A stretch of 26,764 nucleotides of DNA from JBKCHH01 sp046302855 (GTDB lineage Bacteria > Pseudomonadota > Alphaproteobacteria > Rickettsiales > UBA8987), in NCBI GenBank assembly GCA_046302855.1, contig JBKCHH010000034.1:1-26764 (forward strand), given 5' to 3'. Under the pieces are notes generated by a model, which saw only the letters and a list, made by a program, of their open reading frames with translations, made no database searches and was not told the origin of the DNA. The position numbers and the translations under genes are program-made. Positions within the stretch are counted from its first letter, which is position 1. Every line of letters starts with the position of its first letter. Below, one piece after another: positions 19,900 to 26,764 of this stretch.

Positions 19900-21909
19900 A
19901 TGTTTAAAAAAATTCTTATAGCAAATAGGGGTGAAATTGCCCTTAGGATAATGAAAACCGCCAAGAAAATGGGCATTAAAACGGTGGCGGTCTATTCTGA
20001 AGCCGATAGCAACTCTTTATATGTATCCTACGCTGATGAAGCGGTGTTTATTGGGCAAAGCCCTTCTGATAAAAGCTATCTGGTAATTGATAATATTATC
20101 GATGCCATCCGCCAAACAGGGGCAGATGCGGTGCATCCAGGTTATGGCTTTCTTTCAGAAAATGCTGAATTTGCTAGAAGAATAGCGGAAGAAGGCGTTG
20201 CCTTTATTGGTCCACCCTTAGAGGCTATAAGGCTAATGGGGGATAAAATTGAAGCCAAAAAAATTGCTGAAAAGGCAAAGGTAAATTGCGTTCCGGGTTA
20301 TATTGGTCAGGTGGAAGATATAAGGGAAGCTCTAAAGAATGTTAGTAAAATTGGCCTACCAGTAGTAATAAAAGCCGCTGCAGGTGGCGGTGGTAAGGGC
20401 ATGCGGATAGTTTATGAGGAAGAAAAAATAGCTTGGGCTTTTAAATCTGCCGCTCAGGAAGCAAAAAAAAGTTTTAATGATGAGAGAATTTTTATAGAAA
20501 AATACATCGAAAGCCCCCGCCACATTGAAATTCAAATCCTAGGTGATAAGCAGGGCAATGTTGTATGTTTGGGCGAAAGGGAATGTTCCATCCAAAGGCA
20601 TCACCAAAAGGTAATTGAGGAGGCTCCAAGCCCATTCATAGATGAAAAAACTAGAAAGAAGATGTATGAACAGTCTGTTTCCTTAGCCAAAAAGGTCGGC
20701 TACTTTTCAGCCGGCACAATAGAATATATAGTTGATAAGGAAAGGAACTTTTATTTCCTAGAAATGAATACCCGCCTTCAAGTAGAACACCCAGTTACAG
20801 AATTTATTACTGGGCTAGACTTGGTGGAATGGATGATTCGCATTGCCAATGGTGAAGCCTTCCCCAAAAGCCAAGAAGACATAAAACTAAAGGGCTGGGC
20901 GGTAGAATCTAGAATTTATGCCGAAGACCCACAAAGGGGCTTTTTGCCATCCTCTGGTAGAATTACCGATTATAAGGAGCCTGAAACCTCCGCCAATGTT
21001 CGCGTAGATAGTGGCGTTTATGCCGGCGGCGAAGTGAGTATGTTTTACGATGCGATGATAGCCAAAGTAATAACCTATGGTAGCACAAGAATTGATGCCA
21101 TAAAGCTAATGCAAGATGCCTTGGGCGAATTTATAATTACCGGCGTTTCGCACAATATTGCTTTTTTAGAAGCAATAATGACTAACAAAAAATTTATCGA
21201 TGGCAACCTTTCCACCAAATTTATTGAAGAAGAATATCCGGGGGGCTTTAGCGGGGCAGAGCTAACCGAACAAAAAACCAAACTTTTTTTGTCAGTGGGG
21301 GTATTTATCTTTTTGAAAGATGCTCACCGTGCCACTACCACCTCTGGGCAAATGAAGGGGCGGGAAAGGCAAATTCCAACTAGATGGGTAGTAAGTGTAG
21401 ATAATGTAAGCTACTGGGTAAATGTTCGCAAAAATCAAGATGGCTTTGAAATAAGGTATGAAGATAATATCTTTTCCATCTATTCCTCTTGGCTACTTGG
21501 CTATAGGCTATTTAAAGGCACAATTGATGGCAAAAATATTTCCGCCAAAATAGAATTTTTAGCAGGGGCTAATTATATTATAGAAAGTGGTGGTTCACGC
21601 GTTAGGGTAAATGTTAGAACGCCACGCGTGGCAGAGCTTGAAACCTTTATGCCAAAAACCAAGGCTTTGGAGCTTTCACCCACCCTTAAAGCCCCTATCT
21701 CTGGCGTAATTATAGATATTTTTGTAAAAAAAGGGGAGGCAATAAAAAAAGGGCAAGAGCTTTTAACCCTAGAGGCAATGAAGATGCAAAATATTCTATA
21801 TAGCGAAATTGATGGCGAAATTACCGAAATTGCCGTTTCAAAAAACCAATCCGTTCAAGTGGATGATTTGCTGGTGGAGTTTAAGGTGGGAGAATTTAAG
21901 GTTGGATAA
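19900..21909 (+). CDS. pccA: Biotin-dependent acyl-CoA carboxylase alpha subunit (propionyl-CoA type)
   Basis: This subunit carboxylates biotin with ATP and bicarbonate and carries the biotin used by the beta subunit to make methylmalonyl-CoA or a related product. The 669-aa protein contains biotin carboxylase (from MFKKILIANRGEIALRI), an ATP-grasp core with AAAGGGGKGMRIV near 158-170 and EMNTRLQVEHPVTE, a BT linker domain around 480-590 and a C-terminal biotinyl domain with LEAMKMQN, biotinylated Lys628. The BT domain and length favour propionyl-CoA over acetyl-CoA carboxylase (AccC), which stops near 450. The beta subunit (pccB) is not in the window. The last 10 codons are a tandem duplication. 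A 6-codon frame at 19887 overlaps the start. Confidence 0.93.
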   Translation: MFKKILIANRGEIALRIMKTAKKMGIKTVAVYSEADSNSLYVSYADEAVFIGQSPSDKSYLVIDNIIDAIRQTGADAVHPGYGFLSENAEFARRIAEEGVAFIGPPLEAIRLMGDKIEAKKIAEKAKVNCVPGYIGQVEDIREALKNVSKIGLPVVIKAAAGGGGKGMRIVYEEEKIAWAFKSAAQEAKKSFNDERIFIEKYIESPRHIEIQILGDKQGNVVCLGERECSIQRHHQKVIEEAPSPFIDEKTRKKMYEQSVSLAKKVGYFSAGTIEYIVDKERNFYFLEMNTRLQVEHPVTEFITGLDLVEWMIRIANGEAFPKSQEDIKLKGWAVESRIYAEDPQRGFLPSSGRITDYKEPETSANVRVDSGVYAGGEVSMFYDAMIAKVITYGSTRIDAIKLMQDALGEFIITGVSHNIAFLEAIMTNKKFIDGNLSTKFIEEEYPGGFSGAELTEQKTKLFLSVGVFIFLKDAHRATTTSGQMKGRERQIPTRWVVSVDNVSYWVNVRKNQDGFEIRYEDNIFSIYSSWLLGYRLFKGTIDGKNISAKIEFLAGANYIIESGGSRVRVNVRTPRVAELETFMPKTKALELSPTLKAPISGVIIDIFVKKGEAIKKGQELLTLEAMKMQNILYSEIDGEITEIAVSKNQSVQVDDLLVEFKVGEFKVG

Positions 21910-21913
21910 AAAC

Positions 21914-22345
21914 CTACACCACCAACAAAACCAACATTGCCACCTTGCCAAGGGCAATTAACAGTAGGGTTTTTTTGTAATCATACTTAACAATGCCAGC
22001 TATTAAGGGGAGCATTGTTCCAACGGCGTTATAGCTACTTAAAAGCAAGAATACGAAAAAGAAATTGTTAACAGCCCCACTAATTCTTTTGTAAGTTGCG
22101 CCATTTACAAGGCTGGAATTTTTTTTAACTGATAGGTAATGGAAATAAAAACCAATCCAATAGTTAATATATAGGCCAATTACGCTCCCTAGAAAACTTA
22201 CTAAAAGGGCTGGAAAAACCCCTCTGTTATTCATTACAAATGCCTTAACTAAATACTCATTTTGCACGGGCAGAATTAAGCCAGATAGAAAACTATCCAC
22301 AAAAATTAAATATAGCTGATAAATTAGGCTTACTTGTTCTTGCAT
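21914..22345 (-). CDS. YqaA/DedA-type (VTT domain) inner-membrane protein
   Basis: A 143-aa polytopic membrane protein with four to five hydrophobic segments. VDSFLSGLILPVQNEYLVKAF and FLGSVIGLYINYWIGFYF follow the small YqaA branch of the DedA/SNARE-associated (VTT) superfamily: a re-entrant start, then Gly-x2-Gly and NYWIG. Members are implicated in phospholipid flipping or membrane homeostasis; the substrate of this branch is not established. Length equals E. coli YqaA (~142 aa). The gene converges with pccA (4 bases between ends) and is divergent from the thioredoxin-like gene, with only 5 bases between the start codons as called, so at least one start or promoter must lie within coding sequence. 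Confidence 0.78.
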   Translation of the reverse strand: MQEQVSLIYQLYLIFVDSFLSGLILPVQNEYLVKAFVMNNRGVFPALLVSFLGSVIGLYINYWIGFYFHYLSVKKNSSLVNGATYKRISGAVNNFFFVFLLLSSYNAVGTMLPLIAGIVKYDYKKTLLLIALGKVAMLVLLVV

Positions 22346-22350
22346 AAGAG

Positions 22351-22923
22351 GTGATTGCTTTTATAAAAACTATACCAATCATTATTTTAAAAGTGAAAAA
22401 GATTTTTGCATTAATATCTGTTCTGTTTTTATTTGGTTTTGCCCCAATAGACTATTCTTCCGTAAGCGTTGAGCCAAAAGAAATTCCTTTCTTAATGCTG
22501 GATAACAATGGCTACCCACAGCAGGTTAGTTTAAATAGCTTTCAGGGGAGAAACATTATCTTAAACTTTTGGGCAAGCTGGTGTGAGGCCTGCACGGCTG
22601 AAATGCCCTCCCTTGATAACTTCGCCAATAAATATACGGAAGAGTTAAAACTTACCATCATTCCAGTTTCAGTAGATAAAAACGGCTTTGATGCGGTAAA
22701 TGGGTTTTATCACGCCTCTAGCATTAATTATTTAGGTAAGTATATTGATTCTTCACAATCCTTAATGCAAAGCTATAGGGTAAGCATGATTCCAACAACC
22801 ATAATTTTAGATAGTAATGGTGTGGAAATTGATAGAATAAGTGGCTTTATAGATTGGGATAGGGATAAGGTGGTAAAATACATAACAAAGGTTATTCAAA
22901 AAAAGGCAACCAATAGCAATTAA
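22351..22923 (+). CDS. TlpA/ResA-like membrane-anchored thioredoxin-fold protein
   Basis: A 190-aa periplasm-facing thioredoxin-like protein. A hydrophobic segment at about 17-34 (IFALISVLFLFGFAP) is a signal anchor or signal peptide. The thioredoxin fold follows: NIILNFWASWCEACTAEMP with redox Cys78 and Cys81, and the cis-Pro loop SMIPTTIILD. Relatives reduce apocytochrome c or cytochrome oxidase assembly proteins. The active site is CEAC, not the usual CxPC of TlpA/ResA, which would alter redox potential. The start is uncertain: GTG 22351 is used here; GTG 22393 (VKKIFALIS) gives a cleaner signal peptide and leaves room for a promoter. pdxH starts right after its stop. Family assignment is good, precise role unknown. 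Confidence 0.87.
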   Translation: MIAFIKTIPIIILKVKKIFALISVLFLFGFAPIDYSSVSVEPKEIPFLMLDNNGYPQQVSLNSFQGRNIILNFWASWCEACTAEMPSLDNFANKYTEELKLTIIPVSVDKNGFDAVNGFYHASSINYLGKYIDSSQSLMQSYRVSMIPTTIILDSNGVEIDRISGFIDWDRDKVVKYITKVIQKKATNSN

Positions 22924-22924
22924 T

Positions 22925-23503
22925 ATGGAAAATCCAATTGATAAATTTCTTGAATGGTTAGAAGAGGCAAAAAAAGCAGGGCATATAGAGCCAACCGCTA
23001 TGAACCTAGCAACAGTGGATGAAAAGGGCTTTCCTCACAATAGAATGGTTTTGTTTAAAAAGGTGATTGATGGTAATTTTGTGTTCTTTACCAATTACAA
23101 CAGCAATAAAGCTAAACAGATATCTAAAAATAACAGGGTATCACTTTGTTTTTATTGGGAAAAGTTAGAAAAGCAAATAAGAATAGAAGGGCTTGCCACC
23201 AAAACCAATTCTAAGATTTCAGATGAATATTTTAAAACCAGATTCACCCTTTCAAAAATTGGGGCTAGCGTTTCTAAACAATCAGAAGTTCTGCACAATT
23301 ATGATGAGTTTTTGGCAGAGGTAAAGCAACTGGCAGAAAAATATAAGGGGGAAGATAATATTCCCCGCCCCGCACACTGGGGTGGCTTTGCGGTTGAACC
23401 AATTTCAATAGAATTTTGGCAACAGGGCGATTTTCGCCTACACAAAAGAACCGTATTTTCTAAGAACAAAAAGGGGTGGGATAACTTTAGTTTGTATCCA
23501 TGA
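22925..23503 (+). CDS. pdxH: Pyridoxamine/pyridoxine 5'-phosphate oxidase
   Basis: PdxH is the FMN enzyme that oxidises pyridoxine- or pyridoxamine-phosphate to pyridoxal phosphate. The 192-aa protein lacks the ~20-residue N-terminal extension of E. coli PdxH, as many homologues do. FMN-binding segments are present: RMVLFKKV, FFTNYNSNKAKQI, WEKLEKQIRIEG and IEFWQQGDFRLHKR, the last being the conserved substrate/FMN contact region. RPAHWGGFAVEPISI matches the family. The ending is LYP where RLxP is usual, a small deviation. It starts one base after the thioredoxin-like stop, so the two are co-transcribed. The palindromic repeat begins one base after the stop codon. Confidence 0.95.
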   Translation: MENPIDKFLEWLEEAKKAGHIEPTAMNLATVDEKGFPHNRMVLFKKVIDGNFVFFTNYNSNKAKQISKNNRVSLCFYWEKLEKQIRIEGLATKTNSKISDEYFKTRFTLSKIGASVSKQSEVLHNYDEFLAEVKQLAEKYKGEDNIPRPAHWGGFAVEPISIEFWQQGDFRLHKRTVFSKNKKGWDNFSLYP

Positions 23504-23504
23504 A

Positions 23505-23649
23505 AAAGACCTTTGCATAATTCGCTTATATGAAATTTTTATGCATTAGCCTCGAAACGGAAAACCGCAGTTTACTAGATGTAAATGAGGATTTGAGTAT
23601 CGAAGCTAATGCATAAAAATCCATAGAAGTAGAATTAGGCAAGGTCTTT
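23505..23649. repeat. Full-length 145-bp imperfect palindromic element (MITE-like)
   Basis: The two ends are inverted copies: AAAGACCTTTGC at 23505 and its near-complement ending GGTCTTT at 23649. The arms (about 23505-23558 and 23597-23649) are roughly 80% complementary, with a perfect inner block ATTTTTATGCATTAGC against GCTAATGCATAAAAAT. The centre (~38 bases) starts with a small hairpin, CGG-AAAA-CCG. No coding frame is visible. One terminus recurs at 2698-2724 and the opposite arm at 15669-15719, so this is a dispersed family. Transcribed, it would form a long hairpin at the 3' end of pdxH. No clear target-site duplication can be called. It could be a MITE or a palindromic element comparable in concept to those of Rickettsia. 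Confidence 0.88.
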
Positions 23650-23714
23650 AAAATACTCATTGCAATTTTGCCGATATTATTTACTAAGGTGGCTTAAAAT
23701 CTATTCCGTATTAT

Positions 23715-25289
23715 ATGCCAAAAGTTTTAGTGTCAGATAAGCTATCAGAAGCCTCTGTTGCCATTTTTAAAAAGAATCATATTGAGGTTGATGTAAAAAC
23801 CTCCCTAACGCCAGAAGAGCTAAAAAATATAATTGGCAATTACGATGGGCTTGCCATCCGCTCTAACACCAAAGTTACAAAAGAAATTATCGATAGTGCT
23901 AAACGCCTAAAAGTTATAGGCAGGGCGGGTATTGGGGTGGATAATGTGGATATCCCTTACGCTTCAAGCAAGGGTATAATTATTATGAACACTCCCTTTG
24001 GCAACACCATTACCACCGCGGAACATACAATAGCCTTGCTGGTTTCACTTGCTAGACAAATTCCTTCTGCCAATGCCTCTACCCATTTAGGCAAGTGGGA
24101 AAAGAACAAATATATGGGGGTGGAGCTATTTAACAAGGTGCTAGGGCTTATTGGTTGCGGAAATATTGGCTCAATTGTTGCCAATAGAGCGCAAGGGCTA
24201 AAAATGAAAGTATCAGTTTACGATCCCTTTTTAACTGATAAAAGGGCGGACGAACTAAATATAAAAAAGGTATCGTTAGAAGAACTGCTAAAAACGGCGG
24301 ATTTTATTTCTCTCCACACGCCATTAACTGAAAGCACCAAAAATATCTTGTCTTTTGAAAACCTATCCAAAACCAAAAAAGGGGTTCGCATTATAAACTG
24401 TGCAAGGGGTGGCTTGGTGGATGAAAAGGCGGTAGCAAAATTAATTCAAGAAAAACATATTGCGGGCGCTGCCTTTGATGTGTTTGAAGTAGAGCCTGCT
24501 AAAGAAAATGTTCTATTTGGTTTAGATGAGGTAATCTGCACGCCACACCTTGGTGCTTCTACCAATGAGGCTCAAGAAAATGTAGCCCTGCAGGTGGCAG
24601 AGCAGATTTCTGATTATCTAAATAGTGGCGTTATAACCAATGCTTTAAATGTTCCTTCTGTTTCTGAAGAGGATGCAAAGAAGCTAAATCCATACATAAA
24701 GCTAGGTGATTTGCTTGGCAGATTTGTTGGGCAACTGGCAGAAGATGCCATTTCAACGGTGAAAATTTCCTATAAGGGCAAGGTGTCACTACTAAATGTT
24801 AAGCCAATTACCGCCTCAATCACCAAAGGGATTCTAACTAATTTTGTGGAGGATGTAAATATTGTAAACGCACCCTTTATCGCCAAAGAAAGAAATACCA
24901 AAATTTCAGAAGAGGTAACGGCGGAAAGTGATGATTTTAATACTTTAGTTTCAGTTGAGGCAACTACCAATAAAGAAACAATCAAAATTTCTGGCACCCT
25001 GTTTAACAATCAGCCACGCATTGTGCAGGTTAATAATATTTTGCTAGAATCAGCCTTAGGAAAGTTTGTAATTTTTGTTCACAATGAAGATAAACCAGGA
25101 CTAATTGGCAATTTAGGCAGATTGCTAGGGGATAATAAAATCAACATAGCCAACTTTAATTTAGGCAGGGGCAACAAAAAGGGCGAGGCAATTTCTCTAG
25201 TTGAAATAGATGAGGAAATTGAAAACTCTTTATTAGCAAAAATCGCCCACCTTCCAACCGTAAAAAGGGCTAGGTTTTTAAGGTTTTAA
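23715..25289 (+). CDS. serA: D-3-phosphoglycerate dehydrogenase
   Basis: SerA oxidises 3-phosphoglycerate to 3-phosphohydroxypyruvate with NAD+, the first step of serine synthesis. The 524-aa protein is the long form: substrate/NAD domains (1-310), an ASB intervening domain and a C-terminal ACT domain (about 450-524, FVIFVHNEDKPGLIGNLGRL), the usual site of serine feedback. NAD binding is at GLIGCGNIGSIVANRA, and the catalytic set is Arg231 (NCARGGLVDE), Glu260 (DVFEVEP) and His278 (TPHLGAST). All key residues are intact. The ATG at 23715 follows the palindromic repeat by 65 bases; a TAAAAT box at 23695-23700 could be its -10 element. The stop codon lies in a 9-base tandem repeat. Confidence 0.97.
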   Translation: MPKVLVSDKLSEASVAIFKKNHIEVDVKTSLTPEELKNIIGNYDGLAIRSNTKVTKEIIDSAKRLKVIGRAGIGVDNVDIPYASSKGIIIMNTPFGNTITTAEHTIALLVSLARQIPSANASTHLGKWEKNKYMGVELFNKVLGLIGCGNIGSIVANRAQGLKMKVSVYDPFLTDKRADELNIKKVSLEELLKTADFISLHTPLTESTKNILSFENLSKTKKGVRIINCARGGLVDEKAVAKLIQEKHIAGAAFDVFEVEPAKENVLFGLDEVICTPHLGASTNEAQENVALQVAEQISDYLNSGVITNALNVPSVSEEDAKKLNPYIKLGDLLGRFVGQLAEDAISTVKISYKGKVSLLNVKPITASITKGILTNFVEDVNIVNAPFIAKERNTKISEEVTAESDDFNTLVSVEATTNKETIKISGTLFNNQPRIVQVNNILLESALGKFVIFVHNEDKPGLIGNLGRLLGDNKINIANFNLGRGNKKGEAISLVEIDEEIENSLLAKIAHLPTVKRARFLRF

Positions 25290-25298
25290 AGGTTTGTA
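25272..25298 (+). repeat. Three tandem 9-base units across the serA stop codon
   Basis: AGGTTTTTA, AGGTTTTAA and AGGTTTGTA follow each other without gaps. The serA stop (TAA at 25287-25289) is the end of the second unit. The units probably arose by slippage; since 9 is a multiple of three, changes in unit number would keep the reading frame and could extend or shorten the C-terminus. Confidence 0.6.
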
Positions 25299-25358
25299 TT
25301 TTCTTATGTTTGGTGGTAAATTAGCATAAAAAATTAACCAATTTTATTCTTAAATCAA

Positions 25359-26585
25359 ATGATTGTAGAATTTTCAGTCACCAACTTTAAATGTTTTAGG
25401 AAAAAAACCACCATTTCATTTATTGCCAATACACAAGTTGAAGGGGCGGATATAAAACCAGAAACCTTAATAGAGGTTAATAAATTTGGTATAGACTACC
25501 TTGTAAAATCAATAGTTATATATGGTGCAAATGCTAGTGGGAAGACTTCGGTTATACAAGGGTTTCATATGTTTACTGATTTACTTCTTGCATCCGTAAC
25601 AGGCAGCATTGGTATTGCAACGGCTGGTTATTATAAAAATTTTACCTTTTTATTAGATGAAGAGCAAAAAAACAAACCAATAGAATTTGAAATTATTTTT
25701 ATAAAAAATAAAAGACTTTTTAAATATGGTTTCTCTTTTAATGCAAAGGGTATAGTGCATGAAATTTTAGAAGAGCAAAAAAATGAAAAATCTAAAGTAC
25801 TATATAGCCGAAATGCAAACGGAGATTTCAAAGGATTTGAAGATTATCAAAACGAAGTAGAGCCAGATAAACTTTTTATTGGCAGACTAAAACTTGCAAA
25901 TAAAGAGGAAGGAAGATTATTTTACAACTATTTTACTGTTGAAAATATTCATCAATTAACAAATCAACATACATTTAATAAACTTTCTGAAGGTGATGAG
26001 AATTTTAAAAAATGGTTTTTAGAAAATATGAAATATACTGATAAAATTATAAAAGACTTTGAACTAAAAAAAGATTTAATGCCATTTGTTAATTACGATT
26101 TAACTTCTAGATTAGCTTCATCTCAAGATGCTGAAGTAGGAAAAATTTTAATGCAAAGAAGAAATAAAATGGAAAATATAGTATCTTTTGAAGATTTTTT
26201 AGAATCGGAAGGAACTAAAAAAATGATTCGTATTTTGGGTTTATACTATGATTTTTGGAACGGTAATCACCTTTGCTTTGAAGATGAAATAGATAAAAGT
26301 CTTCATCCGCTTCTTTTAAAGCATCTATTTGAAACATTTTTTGCCTTTAAAAACGAAAAGGGTGAAAAAAGCACCGCCCAACTTCTTGCTACTACGCATG
26401 ATGTTTCCCTTCTTGATGCTAATATTTTTAGAAAAGACCAAATTTGGTTTACGGAAAAAGATGAGGATACTGGAGAAAGCGAAATCTATTCATTAAGTCA
26501 TTTTGAATTATCAAAACCTGACGCAAAAAGATCTTTTTTAAAAGATTATCTTTTTGGATATTTTAGAGGAATTCCACTTATTTGA
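25359..26585 (+). CDS. AAA/ABC-type ATPase, RloA-like (OLD/AbiL-type defence ATPase)
   Basis: A 408-aa ATPase of the AAA_15/AAA_21 group: SMC/ABC-like fold, first strand MIVEFSVTNFKCFRKKTT, Walker A GANASGKT (56-63), a signature-like ESEGTKK before Walker B, Walker B LCFEDEIDKSLHP with Glu308-Asp309-Glu310, and the switch His347 in ATTHDVSLL. The order and the FKCFRKK start match RloA-type proteins found next to RloB in restriction or abortive-infection loci. The next gene begins 8 bases later and looks like RloB, so the pair is probably one defence operon. The gene is more AT-rich by eye than serA before it, consistent with horizontal acquisition. A stand-alone role in DNA repair is less likely given the partner. 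Confidence 0.88.
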   Translation: MIVEFSVTNFKCFRKKTTISFIANTQVEGADIKPETLIEVNKFGIDYLVKSIVIYGANASGKTSVIQGFHMFTDLLLASVTGSIGIATAGYYKNFTFLLDEEQKNKPIEFEIIFIKNKRLFKYGFSFNAKGIVHEILEEQKNEKSKVLYSRNANGDFKGFEDYQNEVEPDKLFIGRLKLANKEEGRLFYNYFTVENIHQLTNQHTFNKLSEGDENFKKWFLENMKYTDKIIKDFELKKDLMPFVNYDLTSRLASSQDAEVGKILMQRRNKMENIVSFEDFLESEGTKKMIRILGLYYDFWNGNHLCFEDEIDKSLHPLLLKHLFETFFAFKNEKGEKSTAQLLATTHDVSLLDANIFRKDQIWFTEKDEDTGESEIYSLSHFELSKPDAKRSFLKDYLFGYFRGIPLI

Positions 26586-26593
26586 GTATTTAT

Positions 26594-26764
26594 ATGGTTA
26601 TAAAAAATGATTTTAAAAAAAGAAAAGAATCCAATATAGTATGTTATGTTGCTGGGGATACAGAAGAGCATTATTTAAAAGAGTATTCAAAAAAAAGAAA
26701 TATACCTTTTAGGGTACATAGGAAAAGTGAGGCGACTAATATCTTTCAAAAGGCAGTAGAAGAT
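26594..26764 (+). CDS. RloB-like protein (Toprim-type), 3' end cut off by window edge
   Basis: Fifty-seven codons are open from ATG 26594 to the right edge. The N-terminus has the basic run KNDFKKRKESN, a hydrophobic strand IVCYVAG, then GDTEEHYLKEYSKK, which fits the G-x-T-E-x2-Y pattern opening the Toprim-like fold of RloB/AbiLii proteins; the acidic residue there is expected to bind metal in a nuclease. A TTG at 26582 overlapping the ATPase stop is an alternative, coupled start that adds four residues. Only about a quarter to a third of the family length is visible, so catalytic completeness cannot be judged. Its position after the RloA-like ATPase supports the call. Confidence 0.72.
   Translation, partial: MVIKNDFKKRKESNIVCYVAGDTEEHYLKEYSKKRNIPFRVHRKSEATNIFQKAVED

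Noticed and set aside
19887..19907. Six-codon frame overlapping the pccA start, considered as a regulatory leader peptide
   Set aside because: It has no ribosome binding site; the repeated ATGTTTAAA looks like a chance local duplication. Too little to claim regulation.
25290..25345. AT-rich spacer after serA, considered as a degenerate copy of the palindromic repeat
   Set aside because: Only scattered short matches (TTTG, CTTAT, GCATAAAAA); not distinguishable from background.
1..26764. CRISPR array, rRNA genes, phage or insertion-sequence transposase
   Set aside because: No regularly spaced direct repeats, no rRNA sequence, and no integrase or transposase frame found on reading both strands.

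Overview
The window is AT-rich, densely coded bacterial chromosome. Gene content points to a Gram-negative alphaproteobacterium from a low-GC lineage: apolipoprotein N-acyltransferase (lnt) implies outer-membrane lipoproteins, and the protein types (RecO, two-RCK TrkA, PccA, SerA, PdxH, a TlpA-like thioredoxin, a YqaA-like membrane protein) fit that group. The taxon is inferred from gene content and protein style, not from a marker phylogeny. SerA, PdxH, GuaB and a complete Kdp pump suggest fuller metabolism than a strongly reduced endosymbiont.

Layout. 1-2432 (minus strand): 3'-truncated lnt, an unrecognised 255-aa protein and an ArsR-type repressor. 2610-4724 (plus): tRNA-Gln(TTG), coaBC and a small MscS channel. 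4751-6713 (minus): a secreted netrin-like protein with a Pro/Asn-rich tail, and recO. 6916-15659 (plus): a potassium block of trkA, elongator tRNA-Met(CAT), the small subunit kdpF (26 codons, too short for usual ORF callers), kdpA, kdpB, kdpC and kdpD, with no kdpE. 15714-17594: an SPFH membrane protein flanked by two DUF3592-type membrane proteins. 17617-19101 (minus): guaB. 19179-19778 (plus): a YafQ-type toxin-antitoxin pair with a good promoter. 19900-21909: biotin-dependent carboxylase alpha subunit (pccA). 21914-25289: yqaA-like, tlpA-like, pdxH and serA. 25359 to the end: an AAA/ABC-type ATPase followed by a cut-off RloB-like Toprim gene, a likely defence pair.

How the genes relate. 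TrkA, Kdp and MscS all serve potassium and turgor control and lie within about 12 kb. The most unusual gene is kdpD: its ATPase and sensor regions are well preserved, but the phospho-acceptor histidine of the kinase core is asparagine, the G2 box is degraded, and no response regulator follows. It probably does not signal by classical phosphotransfer.

A dispersed repeat family links several junctions. A 145-bp imperfect palindrome lies between pdxH and serA. One terminus recurs with 27 identical bases directly before coaBC, and the opposite arm recurs with 25 identical bases just after kdpD. No CRISPR array, rRNA gene or insertion sequence with a transposase was seen, and no gene-free stretch exceeds 300 bases.
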